A program made the translations under genes and the position numbers. From NCBI RefSeq assembly GCF_039831995.1, contig NZ_JBDOIO010000004.1, positions 124,001 to 188,000 on the forward strand: DNA of 64,000 bases, written 5' to 3'. Under the pieces are notes generated by a model. It saw only the letters and a program-made list of their open reading frames with translations, made no database searches and was not told where the DNA came from. Below, in pieces: positions 53,215 to 62,545 of this stretch. Source of the DNA: Paenibacillus pabuli. GTDB lineage: Bacteria; Bacillota; Bacilli; Paenibacillales; Paenibacillaceae. Every line of letters begins with the position of its first letter. The stretch's first letter is position 1.

Positions 53215-53751
53215 ATGAGTCAGATGGAAGCAGCCGAACTGGAAGAGGTCCGCAGGGCAGCAGAAGGAGATGATCGTGCGCTGGCGGCACTGCTTCAACG
53301 TCATTATGCTTTCGTGTACAAATATCTAGTCAAGGTTACGATGGATCCAAACGCTGCTGAAGAAACAGTTCAGGATACGATGATCCGATGCATGGAGAAC
53401 ATTCACCGTTATGACGGTTCGTCTGCCTTTTCATCATGGATGATTACCATTGCTACACGCATCTATATTGACAAGACAAGGCGCAAGAAAAGAGAAAATG
53501 GCTGGTTGGACATGATCCGTAGTGAGGCCATTAGACGATTCCGATGGCAGTTTGAGAGCCGGAATGAAGAATGGACGGATGTTATGGACGCCATGACAAG
53601 ATTAACGCCGGAACATCGTGTTGCTGTTCTATTGAAGCACTATTATGGTTATGGCTATGATGAGATTGGGGAAATGCTTGGTATTCCAGCCGGAACGGCG
53701 AAATCGCGAACGGCCTATGGCCTTCGTCAATTGAGAAAGGAGTTGGGATAA
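53215..53751 (+). CDS. sigY: ECF sigma factor SigY
   Basis: A 178-residue ECF sigma factor. Region 2 is RALAALLQRHYAFVYKYLVKV through QDTMIRCMENIHRYDGSSAF and WMITIATRIYIDKTRRKKRE; region 4 is LTPEHRVAVLLKHYYGYGYD, EIGEMLGIPAGTAKSRTAYG. The sequence follows B. subtilis SigY closely (LLKHYYGY, GTAKSR). ATG 53215 is chosen because the predicted transcript would start near 53192, making the first ATG at 53197 almost leaderless; this is uncertain. It is followed by yxlC and a small membrane gene, as in the sigY operon. Confidence 0.88.
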   Translation: MSQMEAAELEEVRRAAEGDDRALAALLQRHYAFVYKYLVKVTMDPNAAEETVQDTMIRCMENIHRYDGSSAFSSWMITIATRIYIDKTRRKKRENGWLDMIRSEAIRRFRWQFESRNEEWTDVMDAMTRLTPEHRVAVLLKHYYGYGYDEIGEMLGIPAGTAKSRTAYGLRQLRKELG

Positions 53752-53753
53752 GC

Positions 53754-54092
53754 ATGAGCAGGACGGATGAACAAGATGATCAAGAGCTCCTGGAACGACT
53801 GCAGCAGCAGATGAAAGTGCTGGATGATGCATATGAGCCTGTGAGTATACCTTCATTAGCCTCGCTGGAAGTGCAGGTCAGGGAGCGAAGACGAATCAAT
53901 CGTCGTAAGAACCTGATCGAAATGATTTTGTTCTGGGTTGTCGGGCTGATGGTTATTGCTTCTGGGGCATTGCTGTTCCTGTCTGCTCCAGCTCTTTATT
54001 TGGGTATCCAGGCCATTGGTGTAGCGGCAGCGGTGACAGCAGCAATGATATGGGCAGGCAAACATCGGAAGGAGGAAGCTCCTCATGAATAA
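53754..54092 (+). CDS. yxlC: YxlC-like negative regulator of SigY (DUF5345)
   Basis: A 112-residue protein with an N-terminal cytoplasmic part (about 1-60; LEVQVRERRRINRRKNLIEM) and two membrane helices (ILFWVVGLMVIASGALLFL and GIQAIGVAAAVTAAMIWAG). In B. subtilis YxlC, YxlD and YxlE hold SigY in check. AAAGGAG precedes the ATG, two bases after the sigY stop, and it overlaps the next gene by eight bases. Confidence 0.82.
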   Translation: MSRTDEQDDQELLERLQQQMKVLDDAYEPVSIPSLASLEVQVRERRRINRRKNLIEMILFWVVGLMVIASGALLFLSAPALYLGIQAIGVAAAVTAAMIWAGKHRKEEAPHE

Positions 54093-54300
54093 TATGCATT
54101 ATTCGTTGGATGAGATTTCTCCGATCTGGCTGATTTTGATTGCAATTCTTTTGTTCGTGCAGGGGACATGGATTTTTCAGGATGCACGAAAACGCGGACG
54201 TTTCCCCTGGTTATGGGGATTATGGGGGATCACCGGATTCCCGACACCACTTATTGTATATTGGTTCGTGGTTATTCGATCAAGTCGCAGACGGTCCTAG
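54085..54300 (+). CDS. small membrane protein of the sigY operon (YxlD/YxlE-like)
   Basis: A 71-residue protein with two membrane helices (IWLILIAILLFVQGTWIFQD and GIMG-like LWGITGFPTPLIVYWFVVI), and a W-F-Q-D-A-R-K-R motif between them, followed by a basic end. Position fits YxlD or YxlE, components of the anti-SigY system. GGAAGGAGG precedes the ATG. The downstream yxlFG ABC exporter genes of B. subtilis are absent here. Confidence 0.75.
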   Translation: MNNMHYSLDEISPIWLILIAILLFVQGTWIFQDARKRGRFPWLWGLWGITGFPTPLIVYWFVVIRSSRRRS

Positions 54301-54448
54301 CCTTTATAATGGACGAACAACGTTCTATTGATAAAAAAAGGATTTTGCACAAATATGTTGTTTAATTCTAGTAATCGTAGACATCGTTATTCTTTTCTAG
54401 TAGACTATACAAATAAATATGAAAGATAGACTACCAGGAGGTTAGACG

Positions 54449-54832
54449 ATGCTGCGATTAGGAGAAAAGGTTGTCATCGTCGCGGATGCGTTTGAGCAGA
54501 ATCTTCCTGTGGGGGAATATGGTTTCATCATCGCTTATGACCGGAATCCGGACAATGCGTTCGATTACGTGCTTCGAGTGCCGCAGGTGAACAGGAACTT
54601 TTTTGTTCCATCCGGCGACGTCGATCTGGAAGAGGTTCTGCTGAAGCAGGAAGCTGAGCGGGTCGAGCGAGAAGCGTTGATAGATTACGCCCTTGCGACA
54701 CACAACGAGAAACTGTTTCATCATTTGATGAACGGAGAGGTTCAAGCTGTGGAAGAGGAAGAGGAAACCGCGAACGATGTTATGTCACAGGCGGATTTTA
54801 TAAAGCAGGTTAATCTGCGTGCATGGATTTAG
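54449..54832 (+). CDS. hypothetical protein
   Basis: A 127-residue cytoplasmic protein not recognised. A beta-rich first half (MLRLGEKVVIVADAFEQNLP, GFIIAYDRNPDNAFDYVLRV) resembles small SH3-like or YdaS-type modules; the second half is Glu-rich and helical. AGGAGG precedes the ATG. A terminator follows. Confidence 0.65.
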   Translation: MLRLGEKVVIVADAFEQNLPVGEYGFIIAYDRNPDNAFDYVLRVPQVNRNFFVPSGDVDLEEVLLKQEAERVEREALIDYALATHNEKLFHHLMNGEVQAVEEEEETANDVMSQADFIKQVNLRAWI

Positions 54833-54839
54833 GATCTAG

Positions 54840-54866
54840 AGAGTCGGCTGATGCCGGCTCTTTTTT
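54840..54866 (+). terminator. intrinsic terminator
   Basis: AGAGTCGGC / GCCGGCTCT (nine bases, one G-T) followed by TTTTTT. Confidence 0.88.
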
Positions 54867-54930
54867 GATTATTGCATGAACTCCGTGGAATGGGGTTATT
54901 TTGCTTATTAGACAAGTCAGGTCATTTGCA

Positions 54931-54959
54931 TTGAATTGTCGAACCATCTCCCCTATAAT
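54931..54959 (+). promoter_or_regulatory. sigma-A promoter of the gat operon
   Basis: TTGAAT, exactly 17 bases, TATAAT. About 94 bases upstream of gatC, with a TTTCGGG-type hairpin-prone leader between. Confidence 0.78.
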
Positions 54960-55052
54960 GAAAAAAGTTATCTTGGGACTTTAGCCCGTTAAACGAACGA
55001 TTCGTTTCAGGCAGTTTCGGGAAGTTGAACGAAATGAAGGAGGCATCCGGAA

Positions 55053-55340
55053 ATGAGTATTTCGAATAATGACGTTCAGCATGTGGCCAAGCTGGCCCGG
55101 CTCAATTTGACTTCTGAAGAAGAACAGACACTTACAGGACAGCTGAACGCGATTTTAAAATATGCAGAGAAGCTGAATGAGCTGGATACAGAGAACATTG
55201 AGCCAACGACTCACGTTCTGCACGTCAGCAATGTGATGCGTGAAGATGAAACGAAGGAAAGCCTGTCAATTGAACAGGTGATGCGCAATGCACCGGAAGA
55301 AGAAGACGGGCAGTTTAAAGTGCCTGCTGTAATGGAATAA
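55053..55340 (+). CDS. gatC: Asp/Glu-tRNA amidotransferase subunit C
   Basis: Small stabilising subunit of GatCAB, which makes Gln-tRNA(Gln) and Asn-tRNA(Asn) from misacylated tRNA. The 95-residue protein has [17 protein letters not shown] and [22 protein letters not shown] lies before the ATG. First gene of the gatCAB operon. Confidence 0.96.
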   Translation: MSISNNDVQHVAKLARLNLTSEEEQTLTGQLNAILKYAEKLNELDTENIEPTTHVLHVSNVMREDETKESLSIEQVMRNAPEEEDGQFKVPAVME

Positions 55341-55369
55341 CGGATAAACCGGAAGGAGGACGAAATACC

Positions 55370-56827
55370 GTGAGTTTATTTGAACAATCATTGCCTGAGT
55401 TACATAACAAGCTGCACGCCAAAGAATTATCGGTCAGCGACCTGGTGGACCAAGCATATCAGAACATTAGTGCACGCGAAGACAAAGTGAAGGCATATCT
55501 TGCGCTGGATGAGGAACAGGCCCGTTCTCGCGCACGTCAGCTGGATGATCGGCTCGTCAGTGGTGAGGAGAAAGGTTTGCTTTTTGGATTGCCGGTGGGA
55601 ATTAAGGACAACATCGTTACGAACGGACTGCGCACGACATGTGGCAGCCAGTTTTTGCGCAACTTCGACCCAGTCTATGATGCAACCGTTGTCGAAAAGC
55701 TGAGAGCCGCAGATACGGTGACGATCGGTAAACTGAACATGGATGAATTTGCCATGGGCGGTTCGAATGAAAATTCAAGTTTTTATCCTGTGCGAAACCC
55801 ATGGGCTCTGGATCGAGTTCCGGGTGGTTCCAGTGGTGGTTCTGCGGCTGCAGTGGCTGCAGGAGAAGCGTACTTTACGCTTGGATCAGACACGGGCGGT
55901 TCCATTAGACAGCCAGCTTCGTATTGCGGCGTTGTCGGCATGAAACCGACGTATGGACTCGTTTCGCGTTTTGGATTGGTTGCATTTGCATCCTCATTGG
56001 ATCAGATCGGACCTCTGACGAAAAATGTTGAAGATTCTGCATATGTACTGCAAGCGATCGCCGGCTATGACGCGAAAGATTCGACATCTGCAAAAGTGGA
56101 GATTCCGGACTATTTAAGCGGACTGACAGGTGATGTCAAAGGTCTGCGCATTGCCGTACCGAAGGAATACATTGGAGAAGGTGTTGATCCGCAAGTCAAA
56201 GAGACCATTCTCTCTGCCTTGAAAGTGCTTGAGGGACTCGGCGCCACTTGGGAAGAAGTATCCCTTCCACATACCGAATATGCGGTGGCTACGTATTATC
56301 TATTGGCTTCTTCAGAGGCTTCATCCAACCTGGCCCGGTTTGACGGCGTGCGTTATGGCGTGCGTGCAGATAACCCGGACAACCTGCTTGATCTGTACCA
56401 CCAATCCCGCAGCCAAGGCTTCGGTCCGGAAGTGAAACGTCGTATCATGCTCGGGACATATGCGCTCAGCTCCGGTTACTATGATGCCTATTACCTGAAA
56501 GCCCAAAAAGTACGTACATTGATCAAACAGGATTTCGATGACGTATTTGCCAAATATGATGTCATTATCGGACCAACTGCGCCTACAACCGCATTCAAAC
56601 TGGGTTCTCAGGTGGATGATCCACTCACCATGTATCTCAATGACATCCTGACCATTCCGGTCAGTCTCGCAGGCGTACCTGCAGTTAGCATCCCATGCGG
56701 CTTCTCGGATGGATTGCCTGTCGGCATGCAAATTATTGGTAAGGCCTTTGATGAAACGACTGTACTGCGCGTTGCGCATGCGTTTGAACAAAATACGGAA
56801 TTCCACAAGCAGCGTCCGCAGCTGTAG
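55370..56827 (+). CDS. gatA: Glu-tRNA(Gln) amidotransferase subunit A
   Basis: Amidase subunit that hydrolyses glutamine and channels ammonia to GatB. The 485-residue amidase-signature protein has the catalytic Lys in [10 protein letters not shown], the Ser-cisSer-Lys region in [14 protein letters not shown] and [22 protein letters not shown] precedes the GTG. It lies between gatC and gatB in the normal order. Confidence 0.97.
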   Translation: MSLFEQSLPELHNKLHAKELSVSDLVDQAYQNISAREDKVKAYLALDEEQARSRARQLDDRLVSGEEKGLLFGLPVGIKDNIVTNGLRTTCGSQFLRNFDPVYDATVVEKLRAADTVTIGKLNMDEFAMGGSNENSSFYPVRNPWALDRVPGGSSGGSAAAVAAGEAYFTLGSDTGGSIRQPASYCGVVGMKPTYGLVSRFGLVAFASSLDQIGPLTKNVEDSAYVLQAIAGYDAKDSTSAKVEIPDYLSGLTGDVKGLRIAVPKEYIGEGVDPQVKETILSALKVLEGLGATWEEVSLPHTEYAVATYYLLASSEASSNLARFDGVRYGVRADNPDNLLDLYHQSRSQGFGPEVKRRIMLGTYALSSGYYDAYYLKAQKVRTLIKQDFDDVFAKYDVIIGPTAPTTAFKLGSQVDDPLTMYLNDILTIPVSLAGVPAVSIPCGFSDGLPVGMQIIGKAFDETTVLRVAHAFEQNTEFHKQRPQL

Positions 56828-56853
56828 ACTGCCCGGAACGGAGGAATATTGAA

Positions 56854-58293
56854 ATGTCTGCATCTAAATATGAAACGGTCATTGGACTAGAAGTCCATGT
56901 GGAGTTGCATACAAACTCCAAAATCTTTTGCGGCTGTTCCACGGCCTTTGGAGCACCACCGAATACCCATACTTGTCCCGTCTGTCTCGGACATCCGGGC
57001 GTATTGCCCGTACTGAACCGTCAGGCTGTGGATTACGCCATGAAAGCAGCGATGGCCCTCAACTGTACCATTGCTGATGTCAGCAAATTCGATCGTAAAA
57101 ACTATTTCTATCCGGATTCTCCGAAAGCCTACCAGATCTCACAATTCGATCAACCGATCGGTGAGAACGGGTGGATTGACATTGAAGTAAACGGAGAAAC
57201 AAAACGAATCGGCATTACCCGTCTTCACCTGGAAGAGGATGCCGGTAAGCTTACTCACGTTGATGGCGGCTATGCTTCATTGGTTGACTTCAACCGTGTG
57301 GGTACACCTCTGGTAGAGATTGTATCCGAACCGGAAATTTCTTCTCCGGAAGAAGCTCGTGCTTATCTGGAAAAATTGCGTGCGATCATGCAGTACTGCG
57401 ATGTGTCGGACGTGAAGATGGAAGAAGGCTCCCTGCGTTGTGACGCCAACATCAGTTTGCGTCCGCATGGGCAGGAGAAGCTGGGAACAAGAGCAGAGCT
57501 GAAAAACATGAACTCCTTCCGTGGCGTTCAGCGCGGCTTGGAATATGAGCAGTTCCGTCAGGCTGAAATTTTGGATGACGGCGGTGAAGTGGTTCAGGAG
57601 ACGCGTCGCTGGGATGAGGCGCAAGGAAAAACGCTGACGATGCGCGGCAAAGAGCAAGCGCATGACTACCGCTATTTCCCGGATCCGGATCTGGTCAAGC
57701 TGCATATTGATGCAGCCTGGAAGGAGCGGATCAAAGCTTCAATTCCGGAGCTTCCTGACGAGCGCAAAGCACGTTATACCGCTGATTACGGATTGCCGAA
57801 TTATGATGCAGAGGTGATTACCTCATCCAAAGCAGTTGCTGATCTTTTTGAAGACAGCCTGAAATATACGCAGGATGCCAAAGCCGTATCCAACTGGATT
57901 ATGGGCGACCTGCTTGGTTATCTGAACAACAGCAACCTGGAATTGTCTCAGGTGCCTCTGACGGGTCAGGGGCTCGGTGAGATGATCGGATTGCTGGAGA
58001 AAGGCACGATCAGCAGCAAAATCGCCAAAACGGTCTTTAAGGAAATGTTGGAGAGCGGCAAGCTTCCACAGCAGATCGTTGAGGAAAAAGGTCTTGTGCA
58101 AATCAGTGACGAAGGTGCCATTCTTGCGATTGTAGAACAGGTTGTTGCAAACAATCCTCAATCCGTGGAAGACTACAAGGCAGGAAAACAGAAAGCAATC
58201 GGCTTCCTGGTTGGCCAGGTTATGAAAGAAAGTAAAGGCAAGGCTAATCCGGGTCTGGTTAATCAACTGCTTGCAGATGTACTGAACCGCTAA
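56854..58293 (+). CDS. gatB: Asp/Glu-tRNA amidotransferase subunit B
   Basis: Kinase subunit that activates the misacylated Glu/Asp-tRNA with ATP and amidates it. The 479 residues show [20 protein letters not shown] with Cys ligands, the second Cys pair in [30 protein letters not shown] and a C-terminal tRNA-binding tail. CGGAGG precedes the ATG. Closely follows gatA. Confidence 0.97.
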   Translation: MSASKYETVIGLEVHVELHTNSKIFCGCSTAFGAPPNTHTCPVCLGHPGVLPVLNRQAVDYAMKAAMALNCTIADVSKFDRKNYFYPDSPKAYQISQFDQPIGENGWIDIEVNGETKRIGITRLHLEEDAGKLTHVDGGYASLVDFNRVGTPLVEIVSEPEISSPEEARAYLEKLRAIMQYCDVSDVKMEEGSLRCDANISLRPHGQEKLGTRAELKNMNSFRGVQRGLEYEQFRQAEILDDGGEVVQETRRWDEAQGKTLTMRGKEQAHDYRYFPDPDLVKLHIDAAWKERIKASIPELPDERKARYTADYGLPNYDAEVITSSKAVADLFEDSLKYTQDAKAVSNWIMGDLLGYLNNSNLELSQVPLTGQGLGEMIGLLEKGTISSKIAKTVFKEMLESGKLPQQIVEEKGLVQISDEGAILAIVEQVVANNPQSVEDYKAGKQKAIGFLVGQVMKESKGKANPGLVNQLLADVLNR

Positions 58294-58318
58294 TCCATCC
58301 GGTGAGGCCGGACAGAAG

Positions 58319-58352
58319 GAGGCTCGTCCCTGTGACAGCCTCTTTTCTTTTT
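58319..58352 (+). terminator. terminator of the gat operon
   Basis: GAGGCT / AGCCTC arms followed by TTTTCTTTTTT. Confidence 0.7.
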
Positions 58353-58427
58353 TATAGGCAAACACATCAGGTAAACATGTACACGTGTAATCGAATTCAG
58401 TTGCGTACGAAGGAGATGAGGACGGAG

Positions 58428-58892
58428 ATGAAGATTCAATTACTGTCATTAAATGATCTGGAGACGACAGGACAGCTATGGCGGCTTCAGCATGTAGCTT
58501 ATCGCCTGGAAGCGGAGATGATCGGTTTTCAGGAAATTCCGCCTTTAATGGATACGATCGAATCCCTGCAAAGCTGCGGAGAGACTTTTTACGGTTGTCT
58601 GGATGATGACGAAGAACTCGTGGGTGCCGTTGCAGTGGCGGAGGAAGAGAAGGACACATTGACGATAACACGCATGATGGTCCACCCTGAGCATTTTCGC
58701 AAAGGAATTGCAGCCGCATTGATGAGACATGTGTTCGAGCAGTATCCGGATCTTCCGCGGTATATTGTATCAACAGGTACACTGAACCAACCGGCTGTCA
58801 ATTTATATACCAAATTCGGTTTTATACCCGTGGAGGTTACACAGATTGCACCAGGTGTGGAATTAACGACATTTCATAAGAATAAACATTAA
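58428..58892 (+). CDS. GNAT-family N-acetyltransferase
   Basis: A 154-residue acetyltransferase. The acetyl-CoA motif A is MMVHPEHFRKGIAAALMRHV, preceded by ELVGAVAVAEE, and the C-terminal QPAVNLYTKFGF is typical. AAGGAG lies 12 bases before ATG 58428; another ATG (58416) abuts it. The long upstream open frame lies in the gat terminator and was not used. Substrate unknown. Confidence 0.88.
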   Translation: MKIQLLSLNDLETTGQLWRLQHVAYRLEAEMIGFQEIPPLMDTIESLQSCGETFYGCLDDDEELVGAVAVAEEEKDTLTITRMMVHPEHFRKGIAAALMRHVFEQYPDLPRYIVSTGTLNQPAVNLYTKFGFIPVEVTQIAPGVELTTFHKNKH

Positions 58893-58925
58893 TCATGTGA
58901 ATTTTTTGAAGGAGGAATACCAGTT

Positions 58926-59636
58926 TTGGGCAATCCTTGGTTTATCGATGAGTGGCACATTTTATTACGTTTATTACTAGCCATGCTGCTTGGAGGACTT
59001 GTAGGTCTGGAGCGTGAACGTTCCAATCATGCTGCTGGTCTGCGTACCCACATTCTGGTCTGTCTCGGGTCTGCACTGATCATGATGTTGTCTGTTTATG
59101 GTTTTAAAGATTTTGCCAATGAATTAAATGTGCGGATTGATCCCGCCCGTCTGGCTACAGCGGTTATTACGGGTGTCGGCTTCCTGGGAGCGGGTACGAT
59201 TCTGTTTACCGGAAAGTCCATTACAGGACTCACCACTGCGGCTTCGATCTGGGTTGTAGCAGCCATTGGACTGGCCGCGGGCGCAGGGTTCTTTTTTGCC
59301 TCCATCGTATCTACGGTTCTGGTACTGCTCAACCTGTGGGTGTTCAACAAGCTGGAGCTCAGGTATATACGAGGAAACAAGCTGCATGTCGTCACACTGC
59401 ATACTTTGTCTGAACCTGGCTTCCTGGAACAGGTGTCTTCATTCATGGAGCAAGAGAAGATTAAAATACGCAAAATCACAGTCAATGAGCAGGATCTGGC
59501 TTTTGCCGAAGTCATTTCGGTTGAACGAAAGATTGAGATTGTACTCCACGTGCATGTCCCGCATGAACTCAATACAGTGCAGCTGGTAACCAAGCTAAGA
59601 CAATGGGACCATGTGACCAAAGTATCTATTGAATGA
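58926..59636 (+). CDS. MgtC/SapB-family membrane protein
   Basis: A 236-residue inner-membrane protein with five N-terminal helices and a C-terminal cytoplasmic domain. MgtC hallmarks are LAMLLGGLVGLERERSNHAAGLRTHILV, ITGVGFLGAGTILFTG and TGLTTAASIWVVAAIGLAAG. MgtC proteins affect magnesium use and ATP synthase or phosphate homeostasis. The TTG start follows AAGGAGG. A hairpin terminator lies just downstream. Confidence 0.9.
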   Translation: MGNPWFIDEWHILLRLLLAMLLGGLVGLERERSNHAAGLRTHILVCLGSALIMMLSVYGFKDFANELNVRIDPARLATAVITGVGFLGAGTILFTGKSITGLTTAASIWVVAAIGLAAGAGFFFASIVSTVLVLLNLWVFNKLELRYIRGNKLHVVTLHTLSEPGFLEQVSSFMEQEKIKIRKITVNEQDLAFAEVISVERKIEIVLHVHVPHELNTVQLVTKLRQWDHVTKVSIE

Positions 59637-59643
59637 ATCAATA

Positions 59644-59680
59644 AAAACCCTTCACAGGCCTGCTGTGCCGGAGGGTTTTT
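59644..59680 (+). terminator. terminator after the MgtC-like gene
   Basis: AAAAACCCT / AGGGTTTTT arms with an internal CAGGC-GTGCC stem. Confidence 0.8.
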
Positions 59681-59784
59681 GGTCATATCCATATTTCTTC
59701 CAGTTACTCTCCGGGCTCTTTAGGGTACTATCTAACCAAATGCATGAAGAGCGGGAATGCTATTTCATAAGAAAGGAGCAAGTC

Positions 59785-60378
59785 ATGAAAAGAAAACATC
59801 CTTCCGGGAAAAAAGGACAAACGGCCAAAAGCAAGCCGCTCCGAAATCGGACACATAAATTTATTGCCGGATTATTGAGTGCGATCATTCCTGGTCTGGG
59901 TCATATCTATTTGCGGCTGTATATGAGAGGTCTGACTTTCATGCTGCTTGTACTGCTCGATCTGTCGGCACTTTTGTATTTTTCGTCTATTGGCATACAG
60001 ATTAACGTGCCCCTTTTAATTTTGCTCGCTTTGTTCATTCCGGTGATCTACTTTTACAATGTATTCGATGTACTGCAATCCGCGGATTGGGTCATGATGC
60101 GGAGGCGTAGAGCTGCAACTCATGGAAATATGGACAAGCCTCTAATGAACGAGCGGGCTGTAGGTGAAGCCTTTATGGTGTGGGAGCGAGGGGTTTCGTT
60201 TGGACTGCTGCTTATTGTGGGTGGCGGACTGATGGTTATGTTCTTCCGCAAACCTCGCTGGTTTCAGGAAATGCTCGCTCTATATGGAGGATATGTTTTT
60301 GCAGGTTTGCTGATTATTGTAGGGCTGATCCTGTTCGGACGTGAGATTTGGGTTATGCTGCGCAAAAAGAAAGTCTAG
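59785..60378 (+). CDS. multi-span membrane protein of unknown function
   Basis: A 197-residue protein: basic N-terminus (MKRKHPSGKKGQTAKSKPL), helices at about 25-60 (GLLSAIIPGLGHIYLRLYMR, with the GLGHIY signature seen in TM2/DUF-type membrane proteins), 65-110 and 150-190. GAAAGGAG precedes ATG 59785; the open frame to 59629 overlaps the previous terminator. It is followed by a DUF4097 protein, and both may form an envelope-response operon. Function unknown. Confidence 0.75.
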   Translation: MKRKHPSGKKGQTAKSKPLRNRTHKFIAGLLSAIIPGLGHIYLRLYMRGLTFMLLVLLDLSALLYFSSIGIQINVPLLILLALFIPVIYFYNVFDVLQSADWVMMRRRRAATHGNMDKPLMNERAVGEAFMVWERGVSFGLLLIVGGGLMVMFFRKPRWFQEMLALYGGYVFAGLLIIVGLILFGREIWVMLRKKKV

Positions 60379-60404
60379 ATCAGAAGGGTTGAGGAGGGAA
60401 AGTG

Positions 60405-61808
60405 ATGAACCGTAAAGTCCGGGTCGGTCGCTATACGGCTGCCGCCTTAATCGTAGCGGTCGGTGTGCTGTTGATTTTGGATAAACGGTGGGGAACTGAC
60501 TACGTATATGAAATGGTCGACTGGTGGCCATTGCTGCTTATCGCATTGGGTGTGGAATACATACTGTTATTTCTGTGGACGCGCAGCAAGAAAAAGACAT
60601 CAGCAGATGAGCTGCAGGATGAGAAAGTGAAGATGCGTTTCAGGCCGGATGCGAAAGGCATTCTGGCTTCCCTCGTGCTAACGGCTGCCGTATTTATTGT
60701 GACAGAGCAGGACCACTACATGCACTTGTGGAACAGGGTGAGCCTTAATCTGGGAGCAGCCTCCATGGACTATAGCCAGGCAGCGGGGTACATGCAAGAC
60801 AAGGGTACGATCCGTGTGCCTGTTGGTATGAATACTTCCGATCTTGTCGTACAGGGGGTTAATGGGGACATCTCGGTACAGCGCGGAGATACGGAAGAGA
60901 TTGAGGTACGAACTGTAGTATGGGTAGATAAGACAACCGAAGTAGAAGCAAAGGCCGTGGCAGATGCATCATTTGTTGAAACGGATGGTACTAAGGTTAT
61001 TCACATAACGGCAACGGGCAAGACTTACGGAGAAAACGATAAAACACAGCCACGAATGAATATGACGATTACGATTCCGGATGACCGGCGATTTAATCTG
61101 GACATTCGCACATCCAACGGAGCCATATTACTAAATCGGCCAGAGGCAATTAGCACCATTTTGGCTGAAACGGGGAATGGACGTATCCGGATTACGAATG
61201 CGGTAGGTGACATTACGGGCAAAACGTTGAATGGCGATGTCATTGTAGCCAATGCGATGGGGAATGTCGATCTGGATAGTAACCGGGGAGATATGAAAGC
61301 ACGCGGAGTTTCAGGGGATGTAGATCTGACGACACAGGTAGGAAGCATTAGCATTACGGATTCAATCGGTGAATTTACCGCTGAAACACGGAACGGAAAT
61401 ATTACGCTGGATGGCGCAAACCTTGCGATCAGGGCTCAATCCCTGAATGGCAGCATCAGCATCGTTTCCTCCAAAGTAGGTGGGGATTGGGATGTATACA
61501 GTGCTGTTGGTGCAATCAGCATTTTATTGCCTCATCAGGGGGATTACAGTCTGAGCGGGTCCAGCAGTTATGGTGATCTGAAGACGGACCTGCCGTTTAC
61601 AGTGCAAAATAAAACGATTGAAGGCCAGCTTGGCGAAGGAGAATATACGGTTAAAATCGAAGGGAACAGCGACCTTACCATTAATCGAAACCCGGATGTA
61701 CCTTCGGCTGATGCGAACACTTCTAACCCGGAAGACACAGATGACGATTCGGAGCAGAACCAAGGTAACGGGGAGAATTCCCAGGACAATACGTCTGAAG
61801 TTCGGTAA
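60405..61808 (+). CDS. LiaF-TM/DUF4097 adhesin-like envelope protein
   Basis: A 467-residue protein. Three N-terminal membrane helices (AAALIVAVGVLLILDKRWG, WPLLLIALGVEYILLFLW, GILASLVLTAAVFIVTEQ) precede a long beta-strand repeat domain of the DUF4097 type with recurring N-G-D/N-G-R turns (GVNGDISVQRGDTEEIEVRT, GNGRIRITNAVGDITGKTLN, SLNGSISIVSS). A Glu/Asn/Asp-rich tail follows. GAGGAGG precedes the ATG. Similar proteins lie near LiaRS-type envelope-stress systems; a sensory/structural role at the membrane is inference. Confidence 0.85.
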   Translation: MNRKVRVGRYTAAALIVAVGVLLILDKRWGTDYVYEMVDWWPLLLIALGVEYILLFLWTRSKKKTSADELQDEKVKMRFRPDAKGILASLVLTAAVFIVTEQDHYMHLWNRVSLNLGAASMDYSQAAGYMQDKGTIRVPVGMNTSDLVVQGVNGDISVQRGDTEEIEVRTVVWVDKTTEVEAKAVADASFVETDGTKVIHITATGKTYGENDKTQPRMNMTITIPDDRRFNLDIRTSNGAILLNRPEAISTILAETGNGRIRITNAVGDITGKTLNGDVIVANAMGNVDLDSNRGDMKARGVSGDVDLTTQVGSISITDSIGEFTAETRNGNITLDGANLAIRAQSLNGSISIVSSKVGGDWDVYSAVGAISILLPHQGDYSLSGSSSYGDLKTDLPFTVQNKTIEGQLGEGEYTVKIEGNSDLTINRNPDVPSADANTSNPEDTDDDSEQNQGNGENSQDNTSEVR

Positions 61809-61816
61809 CTGCCGCG

Positions 61817-61846
61817 TTGACAATAAACTTACAATCGCCGTACAAT
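61817..61846 (+). promoter_or_regulatory. sigma-A promoter of perR
   Basis: TTGACA, 18 bases, TACAAT, about 135 bases before the perR start, overlapping the end of the DUF4097 gene region. No clear PerR box was found. Confidence 0.65.
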
Positions 61847-61979
61847 AAAATAATATATGGCAAGGTTACACGGCAGGAAAGATTAAAAGTCCTGTTCCTT
61901 GTCAAGAATCAACTCTGTTGAATAAGATGATAATGAGTCTTGTTACTTCAGGAGAATGAAAGGTAAGGCGGTGGGTTTT

Positions 61980-62402
61980 ATGGCAACACGTGTCCAACAT
62001 GCGTTGGAGCATCTGAAAACGACCGGTGTCCGTATTACACCCCAGCGCCATGCCATATTGAATTATCTGATGGAATCCATGGGGCATCCGACTGCCGATG
62101 AAATTTACCGTGCGCTTGAACCCCAATTTCCCAGTATGAGCGTGGCGACTGTATATAACAATTTGAAGATGTTTCTGGAGGCCGGCATGGTCCGGGAATT
62201 GACATACGGAGATAACTCCAGCCGCTTCGATGCCAATGTGACGGATCATTACCATGTCATTTGTGATAAATGCGGTAAAATTGAAGATTTCAGTTATCCT
62301 TCGCTCAAAAGCGTTGAGCTCCAGGCGGAATCAAGTACCGGATTTGAAGTCCACGGACACCGGTTGGAAGTTTATGGTGTTTGTAAAAGTTGCAGGGATT
62401 AA
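61980..62402 (+). CDS. perR: peroxide-responsive Fur-family repressor PerR
   Basis: A 140-residue Fur-family regulator that senses peroxide by metal-catalysed histidine oxidation and represses oxidative-stress genes. Visible are the helix-turn-helix [14 protein letters not shown], the metal-site residues around [16 protein letters not shown], a Cys pair CDKCG and a second pair CKSCRD for structural zinc, and the N-terminal His region [12 protein letters not shown] 61980 is preferred because GGCGGTG lies before it; ATG 61956 is too close to AGGAG. The His and Asp pattern fits PerR better than Fur or Zur. Confidence 0.88.
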   Translation: MATRVQHALEHLKTTGVRITPQRHAILNYLMESMGHPTADEIYRALEPQFPSMSVATVYNNLKMFLEAGMVRELTYGDNSSRFDANVTDHYHVICDKCGKIEDFSYPSLKSVELQAESSTGFEVHGHRLEVYGVCKSCRD

Positions 62403-62424
62403 GAGAGTTGAATTACAATATTAG

Positions 62425-62460
62425 CGTGCAGAATTCAGTTTGGATTCTACACGTTTTTTG
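62425..62460 (+). terminator. terminator of perR
   Basis: CGTGCAGAAT / ATTCTACACG stem (one mismatch) followed by TTTTTTG. Confidence 0.85.
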
Positions 62461-62545
62461 TTTTTTTAGGGCAAAGGAATACATGCATGATTTTCACGCG
62501 GCAATTATATCTTCATGATTCAGCATGATTAACGGAGGTAGGCGT

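Noticed and set aside
61900..61979. Possible PerR/Fur box in the perR leader
   Set aside because: Only a weak AT-rich partial match to TTATAATNATTATAA; not enough to claim a site.
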